NCBI RefSeq assembly: GCF_014133895.1
Contig: NC_050728.1
Location: forward strand, 558,001 to 622,000
Direction: 5' to 3'
From: Torulaspora globosa
Lineage: Eukaryota; Ascomycota; Saccharomycetes; Saccharomycetales; Saccharomycetaceae
DNA: 64,000 nucleotides
Shown: piece by piece, positions 35,886 through 43,704 of the stretch
Position numbering within the stretch: the stretch's first letter is position 1
Layout: every line of letters starts with the position of its first letter
The notes under the pieces: generated by a model
Database searches by the model: none
What the model was told of the DNA's origin: nothing
Seen by the model: only the letters and a program-made list of their open reading frames with translations
Program-made: the position numbers and the translations under genes

Positions 35886-38800
35886 ATGGGAGAGCCTGGT
35901 GGTCCTTCTGTGAAGAAGAGATCTTTAAGCAGCTACCTGTCGAATGTAAGCTCAAGAAGAGAAGAACTTGAAAAGTTGAAGAAACAACAGGTGGAAGAGA
36001 AGCTAGAGGAAGAGAAGCTAGAGGAAGAGAAGCAAGACGACGAAAACCAAAGGTTACATCTTCAGCAGCCAGAGCAAAATGAGCAAGTTTCAGAACGAGA
36101 CAGGCAGCATGCTTGTGAAAAGAAGGCCGATGACGTACTTCAGGAAATCGATCAGATTAAGCATCAAGAAGAGCAGGAGATTGATGGTGTATATGACGGC
36201 GCTCGAAAACAGAACTCAGAGGATGTGATTGATGTAAAGGCCAATGAACAGGATGCACGAGATCGAGAAACCAAAAACGAGCGCAGTGAGGACCTCCAGA
36301 CGTCTAATGGACCGCTAGAAATATCGAGGTCTCCACTTGATCTGCAGAAAGATAGTACCAAGTCAAAGTCTCTGACAAGAGAGGATTTACACTCATTGCT
36401 CAAAGAACCAGACGGACAGAATGATCCCGAGAGCGAAAGGCGCGGCATGGATTCGGGCCGAGCACCAAAGGTGAGGCACAACGATAGTGATGAAGACATT
36501 GAAAGTGACGCTCCCACTGAGCCAGCGTCTCCTCCCAAACCACGGCGAAGACGTCTCATCAGAGGCGACAAATTGCAATCAATGTCTCCCAGCCACTCGA
36601 CATTCGACAACGAGTCTGACTCTGAGCTGTCCGACATCGATGAGCTCAAAAGCATCCATATATCTAGTAGCATCATTCATGGGGATTCATCTCCACTGAA
36701 GAGCACACAGGAAGATCTTCGCCGAAAACGGCTGGCGTCTTCTCCAAGAATTGAAAAAAGGTATTCCGGCTCACCAAGGCAGTTAAAGCCTGATATTTCA
36801 ACTCCCAGGATCGGAAGACACAAGAAAGGAGTTTACAGAGACGCAGGCGGCAGGACAAAACTCCAAATTTCTTGCGACAAAGGAAATTATGATCAAGCTA
36901 GAAAACTTATAAAGGAGGAAAACTACGACGTCAATGACCAGGACAATGCAGGAAACACGGCATTGCATGAGGCAGCTTTGAACGGTCACCTGGATATAGT
37001 AAAGCTTCTGACTGAAAGCGGTGCGGATGTCAACATACAGTCTTTCGAGATGTTCAAAGATACGCCACTGATTGATGCCTCGGCTAATGGCCACCTCAAC
37101 GTGGTAAAATATCTATTAGCCCACGGAGCGGATCCAACAATATGCAATGCCAAGGGATTGACTGCTTTCGAGTCGATTGAAGAGGACTCAGATCTGGATG
37201 AGAACGAACAAGAAATTGTCTCAGAAATCAAAAAACACCTAATGTCTGCTGCCAAGAATTGGAAGAGTGAGAAGGCTACACAAAATGCCGCTAAAGAGAA
37301 ACACGACAAGAACTCAACGCAGCGACTTCAAGCATCTGAGGAGTCGCTGGGCGACTTTGAGTTTTTTTGGACTGACATCACATCGAGGGCTGGAAAGCAG
37401 AAATTACTTAAGGCTTCAAAGGAAGGAAAACTGTCATATATCGGTTCCTATTTGGAAAATGGGGGACGTGTCGATCTCAGATCATTTTTCGAAGCAGTGA
37501 AGCTGGGCCACGAGGACGTTGCGAGCTTATTCTTAGCTTTTGGAGCTCAAGTCAACGCTGTTTCTAAAGAGGGGACTACTCCATTAATTTCGTCCGTCGG
37601 TAGAGGTCATGTTGGCACCGTGAAGCTTCTACTGGAAGCGGGCGCCGATCCAAGGAAGAAGGATAAAAATGGACGCACAGCGTTGTATTACGCTGAGAAC
37701 AGTCCCATGGGAGTAGTAGATGCAGAGGAAGTATCCTTGATTCGCAAAGCATTGCAGGACAGTGGTGCCACTGCCGAGGAGATGGCGAAAGGAGTGGAAA
37801 AGGTCAAAAACTTTAAACAAGAGCAAATTGAAAGCTCAACCAATAGACGAACCTGGAAGAAGGAAGAAAACAATGAGGAAGACGATGAGGATGATGATGA
37901 GAACGTAATAAACGTAGGTAGGAAGAGGCGTACAGTATCTCCGGATCGTTCTGAGACGAAGCGGCAAACTCCATCAATTCAGCCAGTGAAGTCAACTCTG
38001 GCTGAATCGCCTGAGCACATGGAGACACCAGAGGACGTGTCCGAGACGCCTAGTCTAGAACCTGAAACTATCAAGACACAAGAGGAAACACCGGAAGAGA
38101 GGGAGCTGCGTTTGAAAGCTGAGGAAGAGTACATACAACGAAGGCTCCAAAACAAGAGAAGGAAAGAGCAGGAGCTACTCAAGAAACTGGCGCTTGATGA
38201 GGAGAAGAGAGAGAAAGAAAGAGCCGAGCAAAAGATAAAAGAAGCCGAAAAGATGGCAGAGGAAGAGCGATTACGACAAATCGAGCTCGATAATCACGAG
38301 AAGGAACTCGAAATACTTCGCAGACGCGAGATACGATCGTTCTACCCTCTGGGACTGAGGCTGATCGATTTCAATGACAAAACAGACCAAGATGATTTTC
38401 TACCGACGTACTTTGTGAAGCTTGGTGAGGACCAGTCCAAGTACGTTCTAGATCTGCAGCTTTGCGTCATACTGAAAAACCCAGGGTTCATCTCGCAGCT
38501 TGCAAACAGCGAGAAGATCCCGGTTGCTATGAGACACAGAAAACAGCTGTGGAACATCCTGAAGACCACATTCCTATATGGCGGACCCAAGAACAGACAT
38601 CTGCTCAACTGGGAGGCGCTAAATATCCAATCGCGAATGCATTTCGAACTCCAAGAATACAACAAATTCTCCAGCCTACCCATGAACTGGATCAAGACAC
38701 AGGACATTCCATTCGATGATCCCGACACAAGACGTCGCGTACAACAAGACATGGTTCAAATAGCACTGGCGGACGACAGCGACGACACTGCTACATCAAA

Positions 38801-38930
38801 CGTACCAAGAGGCTCTGCCAAACCATCTCCGCGTCATGCTACGCACTTGCCCGCACTACCAAACAAGTTCCAGAAAAGACACACAGTGTCCCAACTACTG
38901 CAAGACTACAACTGCCAATCATTCTGGTGA
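35886..38930 (+). CDS. HOS4: Hos4, ankyrin-repeat subunit of the Set3 deacetylase complex
   Basis: A 1014-residue nuclear protein. In S. cerevisiae Hos4 is a subunit of Set3C (Set3, Snt1, Hos2, Sif2), a histone deacetylase complex that restrains sporulation genes and modulates transcription dynamics. The N-terminal third is charged and coiled (LEKLKKQQVEEKLEEEKLEE, a direct repeat). Ankyrin repeats follow at about 320-430 (NAGNTALHEAALNGHLDIVKLL, then DTPLIDASANGHLNVVKYLL) and 530-605 (GTTPLISSVGRGHVGTVKLL). A second long charged helix leads into a conserved C-terminal domain (ILRRREIRSFYPLGLRLIDF) ending FQKRHTVSQLLQDYNCQSFW. Position after MSG5/SDP1 matches YIL112W. Confidence 0.93.
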   Translation: MGEPGGPSVKKRSLSSYLSNVSSRREELEKLKKQQVEEKLEEEKLEEEKQDDENQRLHLQQPEQNEQVSERDRQHACEKKADDVLQEIDQIKHQEEQEIDGVYDGARKQNSEDVIDVKANEQDARDRETKNERSEDLQTSNGPLEISRSPLDLQKDSTKSKSLTREDLHSLLKEPDGQNDPESERRGMDSGRAPKVRHNDSDEDIESDAPTEPASPPKPRRRRLIRGDKLQSMSPSHSTFDNESDSELSDIDELKSIHISSSIIHGDSSPLKSTQEDLRRKRLASSPRIEKRYSGSPRQLKPDISTPRIGRHKKGVYRDAGGRTKLQISCDKGNYDQARKLIKEENYDVNDQDNAGNTALHEAALNGHLDIVKLLTESGADVNIQSFEMFKDTPLIDASANGHLNVVKYLLAHGADPTICNAKGLTAFESIEEDSDLDENEQEIVSEIKKHLMSAAKNWKSEKATQNAAKEKHDKNSTQRLQASEESLGDFEFFWTDITSRAGKQKLLKASKEGKLSYIGSYLENGGRVDLRSFFEAVKLGHEDVASLFLAFGAQVNAVSKEGTTPLISSVGRGHVGTVKLLLEAGADPRKKDKNGRTALYYAENSPMGVVDAEEVSLIRKALQDSGATAEEMAKGVEKVKNFKQEQIESSTNRRTWKKEENNEEDDEDDDENVINVGRKRRTVSPDRSETKRQTPSIQPVKSTLAESPEHMETPEDVSETPSLEPETIKTQEETPEERELRLKAEEEYIQRRLQNKRRKEQELLKKLALDEEKREKERAEQKIKEAEKMAEEERLRQIELDNHEKELEILRRREIRSFYPLGLRLIDFNDKTDQDDFLPTYFVKLGEDQSKYVLDLQLCVILKNPGFISQLANSEKIPVAMRHRKQLWNILKTTFLYGGPKNRHLLNWEALNIQSRMHFELQEYNKFSSLPMNWIKTQDIPFDDPDTRRRVQQDMVQIALADDSDDTATSNVPRGSAKPSPRHATHLPALPNKFQKRHTVSQLLQDYNCQSFW

Positions 38931-39260
38931 CCAATTCCATCACAAGCATAACCATCCAGCAACTCCAGCTGACCTGGCCGCTGCATTAACCATCATAGAG
39001 GCTTCACATAGTTAGCGTTAGTAGGTCGTATATAGCGACATGGCGTTTTCTTGGAGTTTGATTGGCTAACGACAGAAAAATCGACTAATTTCACGGTTGG
39101 CCGATAGGCGCGAGGTCTGATGTGCAGCTATATGAAAGTTTTCATATAGAAGGTAGTTTAGATATATTAGATCGATTGTGTTTCTGGTGGAAACTACCAA
39201 GCTGAGACTTCTCATTGACAGAGTTCGTTCATATTGTCTTTCATAGTCTAATATCGAAAA
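38931..39260. promoter_or_regulatory. COX5 promoter region
   Basis: 330 bases without a gene. TGATTGG at 39059-39065 is the reverse of CCAATCA, a Hap2/3/4/5 site, about 200 bases before the COX5 start. Hap control of respiratory genes such as COX5A is established. AT-rich sequence (AGATATATTAG near 39161) could supply a TATA function. Confidence 0.45.
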
Positions 39261-39817
39261 AGTATGTGATTCCGTTACTTTGTATTTTGGATATCTTCTC
39301 TGTTTGAAGGGAAGCAAAATGGGAAAATTGGGATAATTTACTAACAATTGTGAATTTATTTGCAGTGTTGCGTAATTCAATTTCGAGAGTTGCTCGTATT
39401 ACTCCAGCTAGATTTGCACAGACTCAAGCCCTCTCAAAAGCGGCCATCGCTGATCTGGAAAACAGATGGGAAGCCATGCCAGCTGCTGAACAGCAAGATA
39501 TAGTGAGCAAACTATCAGAACGTCAAAAGCTTTCGTGGAGCGAGTTGACCGATACCGAGAAGCAGGCTGCTTGGTACATATCCTATGGTGAATGGGGACC
39601 AAGAAGGCCAGTTCACGGCAAAGGTGATGCCAGTTACATCGCCAAGGGAGTTGCTCTTGGTTTGATATTCTCTGTTGGCCTGTTCGCTTTTGCCAGACAA
39701 TTCGGTGGCGAGGCTCCAAAGACCATGACCAAAGAGTGGCAATTGAAGTCTGACGAATACTTGAAGTCGAAGAACGCTAACCCATGGAACGGTTACTCCC
39801 AAGTTCAATCGAAATGA
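39261..39817 (+). CDS. COX5: Cytochrome c oxidase subunit 5 (intron splits the start codon)
   Basis: Complex IV subunit of the mitochondrial inner membrane and single ancestor of COX5A (YNL052W) and COX5B (YIL111W). The CDS is the join of 39261 and 39366-39817. Exon 1 contributes only the A of the start codon and exon 2 begins TG-TTG-CGT, giving MLRNSISRVARITPARFAQT. The 150 residues hold a mitochondrial presequence of about 20, a matrix domain (AAEQQDIVSKLSERQKL, YISYGEWGPRRPVHGKG), one membrane span (YIAKGVALGLIFSVGLFAFA), and the conserved tail EWQLKSDEYLKSKNANPWNGYSQVQSK (shown here as a landmark in part). The intron carries GTATGT, TACTAAC and CAG. The same split start is known in S. cerevisiae COX5B, while COX5A lost the intron. 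The uninterrupted frame from 39350 starts inside the intron and is not the real start. Confidence 0.96.
39262..39365 (+). other. COX5: COX5 intron
   Basis: A 104-base spliceosomal intron. The 5' site is GTATGT at 39262-39267, directly after the A at 39261. The branch point is TACTAAC at 39339-39345 and the 3' site is TTTGCAG ending at 39365. The branch adenosine at 39344 is 21 bases from the 3' end. Splicing is needed to create the ATG. Confidence 0.93.
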
Positions 39818-40226
39818 TCTCAGGGGTGTTGTGTTTGTTTGACTTTTTTCTACTATTTGTACCACTTTGAGGTATGGGAGGCCAAGACGACGAATTAGAG
39901 AAGCATATTTCACTTAGCGAGTTATCAAGTTTACCAAGCGGAATTAAGAGTCTTCAGGATTAGGGAGATTGCAATTACACGGCGGGAGCATGATAAGATC
40001 CTAAGCGCAAAGAACAATCATCGATCAATTAATTGATGCTGTTTCTTTCAACTTATTATTATTATTCATAATCCTTTATAATCAGACATATGACAGGACG
40101 AGATATCTTATTCTTAGTAGACACAGCTTTAGGCTACTGTTGGTGCCATTACGCAGGCCTTTTCAATAGAAAAATTGACTTGAAGCTCATCGCTTCTCAA
40201 TTGGGCCGGAATCAACCGCAGAAAGG
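39818..40226. promoter_or_regulatory. HPM1 upstream region with PAC element
   Basis: 409 bases with no gene. GCTCATCGC at 40185-40193 is a reverse PAC element 34 bases before the HPM1 ATG. AGAAAAATTG just upstream (about 40168-40177) resembles the RRPE. The 14-base palindrome ATCAATTAATTGAT lies at 40024-40037. Confidence 0.55.
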
Positions 40227-41327
40227 ATGTCATTCTCGTTCGGATTCTCCTCGAAGGACTTCAGTGATGATGAAATTGATAATGACGGTCTGCTTGCTGG
40301 TTCAGAAGCCGTTTCTCCAGCTTCTTCAGTCAACCCGTTAGACGATGGCCGTTTGCTTGGAAAGGACGTTGTTCAGCCCCAGTGGCAAAACCTGAAGGCA
40401 GTCCTTGACAGTCTGAAAGATGTGAGAGTGTCCTTCGAGCAGTTCCCGACTCCCAGGAACTCCACGGTGCTGTACAGAAGGGAACTGTTCGATGTTAAGC
40501 ATCAACTCATGAGCGAAGCTGGCGACGGCGACGAGGATAGCGTAGAGTTAGATATTCTGATGGGCGAGACGTCTGAAGACTTAAGGAAAAACGTCTACGA
40601 AGGTGGCCTCAAGTCTTGGGAATGCTCTATTGACGTGGTTGATTACCTGAGTGAGCTCAAGAGTGGATTAGAAGATATTGATTGTGTCTTAGAGCTGGGC
40701 TGCGGGACGGCTCTACCGACCGAATACATTTACTCGATGTTTCTGCAACTGCAGCCTACGACAGATCTCACATTCATTCTTTCGGATTACAACAGGAGTG
40801 TTTTGAGACTCGTTACGATTCCCAACCTTATCATCACTTGGGCAAAAGTTGTTCTAAGCGAAGATCAATACTCCCAGCTGCAAAAATGCAACGACGAAAC
40901 AATCCCAGTGAGATCCGACGAGCTGCTTCTAACGCAACAGCTTTTGGATGCGTTTTATCACGACATGCAAGCAAGAAAGATAAGGATCAACCTGATGTCG
41001 GGCACTTGGGGCCGCTCTTTCACTAATTTACTGGCACCCACACTGAACGCTCACAGCGGCATACTTGCCATTACGTCGGAAACAATCTACCAGCCAGAAA
41101 ACCTGCCAGTGGTAGCAGAAACACTCCTAGACGTCATACTGGCCAATAAGGGCTCCAAAGTTAAAGCTCTAGTGGCCGCTAAGAACATCTACTTCGGCGT
41201 CGGTGGAAGCATGATGGAATTTGAGAAGTACTTGCAGAAAAGAATACAACAAGACTGCCTGCCCATTATATATCACACTCAGAAAGTGGATGCAGGCCTA
41301 AAGAGATCGATAATGTTTATAGAATAG
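40227..41327 (+). CDS. HPM1: Protein-histidine methyltransferase Hpm1 (Mni1)
   Basis: A SAM-dependent methyltransferase of 366 residues. The S. cerevisiae enzyme (YIL110W) methylates histidine 243 of ribosomal protein uL3 (Rpl3) and affects 60S biogenesis. The N terminus MSFSFGFSSKDFSDDE matches the family. The conserved pre-fold segment DLRKNVYEGGLKSWECSIDV leads into the SAM motif DCVLELGCGTALPTEYIYS. FILSDYNRSVLRLVTIPNLI follows, and the C-terminal KNIYFGVGGSMMEFEKYL is typical. It sits between COX5 and COG5, where the chromosome IX order (YIL111W-YIL110W) inserts into the chromosome XIV order. The upstream PAC element fits a ribosome-biogenesis gene. Confidence 0.95.
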   Translation: MSFSFGFSSKDFSDDEIDNDGLLAGSEAVSPASSVNPLDDGRLLGKDVVQPQWQNLKAVLDSLKDVRVSFEQFPTPRNSTVLYRRELFDVKHQLMSEAGDGDEDSVELDILMGETSEDLRKNVYEGGLKSWECSIDVVDYLSELKSGLEDIDCVLELGCGTALPTEYIYSMFLQLQPTTDLTFILSDYNRSVLRLVTIPNLIITWAKVVLSEDQYSQLQKCNDETIPVRSDELLLTQQLLDAFYHDMQARKIRINLMSGTWGRSFTNLLAPTLNAHSGILAITSETIYQPENLPVVAETLLDVILANKGSKVKALVAAKNIYFGVGGSMMEFEKYLQKRIQQDCLPIIYHTQKVDAGLKRSIMFIE

Positions 41328-41456
41328 TGTACTTATAGTACGTTTTTCAAGCTGGACAATGGATAGCGCATACTGAAAAATATCAAGGGCTTCGACACCA
41401 ACCATAGGTGTAATAATCGACTTCTGCCTATTCTATGCCTATTAGATCAATTGCCT

Positions 41457-42608
41457 ATGAGTGAGGACCTGGAGGATTTTGAAGTTCTTTTAACCGACGA
41501 TTTTAGCTCTACACAGTTTTGTAATGATATCTTGGTGACGGTCAATGGACAACCTGGCACCGATGAGCTCGATTTAGGGACTCCACTGAAGAAACTGCGC
41601 TATGATTTGAATGAGATCAATTTAATGATCGAAGAGACACTCAAGAATAATCCAACCAATGTAATAGATCAAATGTACAGAGGCAAGGCAGTAAGAAATG
41701 TAACCCAGAGAGGCCTGGCTTCAAGCTTAGAGTACCTGGATATTTCATATCAAAGAGTACAGAGAGAAGTGATACAACCTTTTGAGAGGGCACAAAGCTT
41801 GCAGAATGTTCTTAGCAAAGTCCATCAGACATCAATCCTCTTGCGTGATGGATTGGTAGTCATGCATCTGACAGGAAGATTGCAGATGATCACTGGGAGA
41901 CGGAAACCCTGGTCCATTGATACTATGGTCGAATTGGCTGCAGTTTATTCCCAGATCGACGCCAGTTTGAGGGAAAATGCGAATCTGAAGTCACTCAAAT
42001 TAATCAAGCAATTAGAATCAGACACAATTTTGCCCACTAGAAAAGAGCTTTTAAGCCTGCTGTCTATTGCGCTGACCAACGCTCTGACCGCTGCAGATGA
42101 AAATCTGGAGAATCAGGCTGATATATCGAAGCTAGCAGAAGCTCTACACACAATGTCGTCGAGGGAGTTCACCTCTACAGTGCAGAAAGCGGTGCTTTCC
42201 TTCGTGGCGAAGAGCATTCAAGTGCTCTCGAAAACATTAAACTCTATAAAAAACTTCCCATTAGCATTTGGTGAAGTCGTGAGGAGGGGAACCATAATTC
42301 GCAAGATTGAGCAAGTTTTACAGAACGTGAAGTTCGAAGAAACAAATTTGCTGGCGATTTTTATCTCTAGGTCGACCCCCAAAAGCGTCAAACCAAATCG
42401 CCTTTACTGGGAGAAAGTTTCGGATGCCTTCAGGAGGGAATTTGAGGTCTCCTTCAGCCGGGGCGGCCCAGTAGGGAAGCTTTTATCGCGAAATAGCGAC
42501 ATGATAGTCGATACGATAAAGCAAAAAATGACAGATCCGCATAACCATGGCGGCGATCCACAATTGGTCGATCTAATGCTGCAATCCGTGTCGATTGCCC
42601 GTTCATAA
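41457..42608 (+). CDS. COG5: Conserved oligomeric Golgi subunit Cog5
   Basis: A 383-residue subunit of lobe B of the COG complex, a CATCHR tether for vesicles recycling within the Golgi. The ATG at 41457 (MSEDLEDFEVLLTDDF) was chosen because the frame opens two codons earlier with TTG. The protein is largely helical, with LKKLRYDLNEINLMIEETL near the N terminus (the coiled region that pairs with other subunits). HQTSILLRDGLVVMHLTGRL corresponds to the conserved part of metazoan COG5. Length is close to the roughly 400 residues of YNL051W. It follows HPM1 in tandem. A gene in the COG6 position lies at the other end of the window. Confidence 0.9.
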   Translation: MSEDLEDFEVLLTDDFSSTQFCNDILVTVNGQPGTDELDLGTPLKKLRYDLNEINLMIEETLKNNPTNVIDQMYRGKAVRNVTQRGLASSLEYLDISYQRVQREVIQPFERAQSLQNVLSKVHQTSILLRDGLVVMHLTGRLQMITGRRKPWSIDTMVELAAVYSQIDASLRENANLKSLKLIKQLESDTILPTRKELLSLLSIALTNALTAADENLENQADISKLAEALHTMSSREFTSTVQKAVLSFVAKSIQVLSKTLNSIKNFPLAFGEVVRRGTIIRKIEQVLQNVKFEETNLLAIFISRSTPKSVKPNRLYWEKVSDAFRREFEVSFSRGGPVGKLLSRNSDMIVDTIKQKMTDPHNHGGDPQLVDLMLQSVSIARS

Positions 42609-42643
42609 AAGAGGATCAAATACAAGTTAAAACATCAGCATGG

Positions 42644-43408
42644 TCACTCAGTTCTGAACCTGGGTAACGTTGGTTCCGGCTTCTTTTTATTCTTCTTACC
42701 TCCGCGTTTGTGGAACTTTCTCTTAATCATCTTTTTGATCTCCTTGGCTTTCTCATCACGCTCTTTCTCACGCTGTTGAGCCATCCTTCTGGCCAGTCTT
42801 TGCTTCTGTCCAGGTCTGCGCCTCTTTAGCCTCTTGTCTTGCTGCGACGATAGTTCGATTCGATCATTGTGTAGCTGCACGTCAAGAACACGTCCCCTGA
42901 ACCGAGCCCAGCCTCGGTAGGGTCCTAGAGAAGCGTCTCGCAAGACACTCTCGTAATCTAAGGCACTTTCCGCGTATCTTGATCGCTCCTCCTCCGTAAG
43001 ACTGGAAAAATAATAGCTTCTCGGTCTCTCCTGCTTTGCAGTCTCATAGATGGGTTCACGGAGAGACACTTTCATAAGTCCTGCCCCATTATTAGCAGGT
43101 TGATCTGATTCAAGCTCTGTAGCTTTGGTGCCGTTGTCTTCCACACCAAATGAGAAGAGCGGGAAATCAAATTCGTCAGTCTCTTGACACAAGTCCTGCT
43201 CCGCCGGTTTGGTTATCGGTATATCAACTTCTACAAGCTCAACTCCAGCCGGAGTTTCATATGTGCTCGCTTGCGATCGTTCCTCCTTCTCGCTTAACGA
43301 CTCATCATCATAAAGATCTTTTCGAGACACTCTGAACTATAGGTTAGTAATTGATGGCATTCATTGTATCAGGCTGTTTTCGTATGCATACATTTGATAT
43401 TGAGGCAT
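42644..43408 (-). CDS. YNL050C orthologue, spliced, function unknown
   Basis: The CDS is the join of 43392-43408 (exon 1, 17 bases) and 42644-43331 (exon 2) on the minus strand, giving 234 residues that start MPQYQIVSRKDLYDDE. The large frame has no ATG start of its own (it opens with GTG), while a branch point and splice sites lie just upstream. The N-terminal half is acidic and includes DEFDFPLFSFG. The middle has YYFSSLTEEERSRYAESALDYE and a strikingly conserved-looking PYRGWARFRGRVLDVQLHNDRI. The C terminus is very basic (KRLKRRRPGQKQRLARR, HKRGGKKNKKKPEP), suggesting a nuclear or nucleolar RNA-linked protein. Position between COG5 and SEC24/SFB2 matches YNL050C, which also has an intron in S. 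cerevisiae. The molecular function is not known. Confidence 0.82.
43332..43391 (-). other. Short intron of the YNL050C orthologue
   Basis: A 60-base intron on the minus strand. The 5' site is GTATGC starting at 43391, the branch point is TACTAAC at 43349-43343 and the 3' site is TTCAG ending at 43332. The branch adenosine (43344) is only 12 bases from the 3' end. This choice joins AT to A to complete an Ile codon and keeps the frame. An earlier AG (TATAG) would leave the frame broken. Confidence 0.8.
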
Positions 43409-43704
43409 AATCGCTTTCTCTACTAGCTCAATGTATTAGTGTTTTAGTTCTCTTGTTGGTGGGTCATCGCATTTTCATGCCTCTACCAAAGTAAAGTGGT
43501 AGACTGAGATAACAGGTCTTTCGAAACTAGACCACCAATCTCAGTAGATGGGACGCCCTGTTGAGATACGAGCTATATATACTCGACTAAATATACAGTT
43601 TGATAGAGTTTATGCCATGAAATTTCCCCATGTGGTGCGTAGCAGAAAAGGAGCTTGTAGAGTTCGAAACAATTGACCTCTTGATTAACATCTTTCGTCT
43701 TGGC

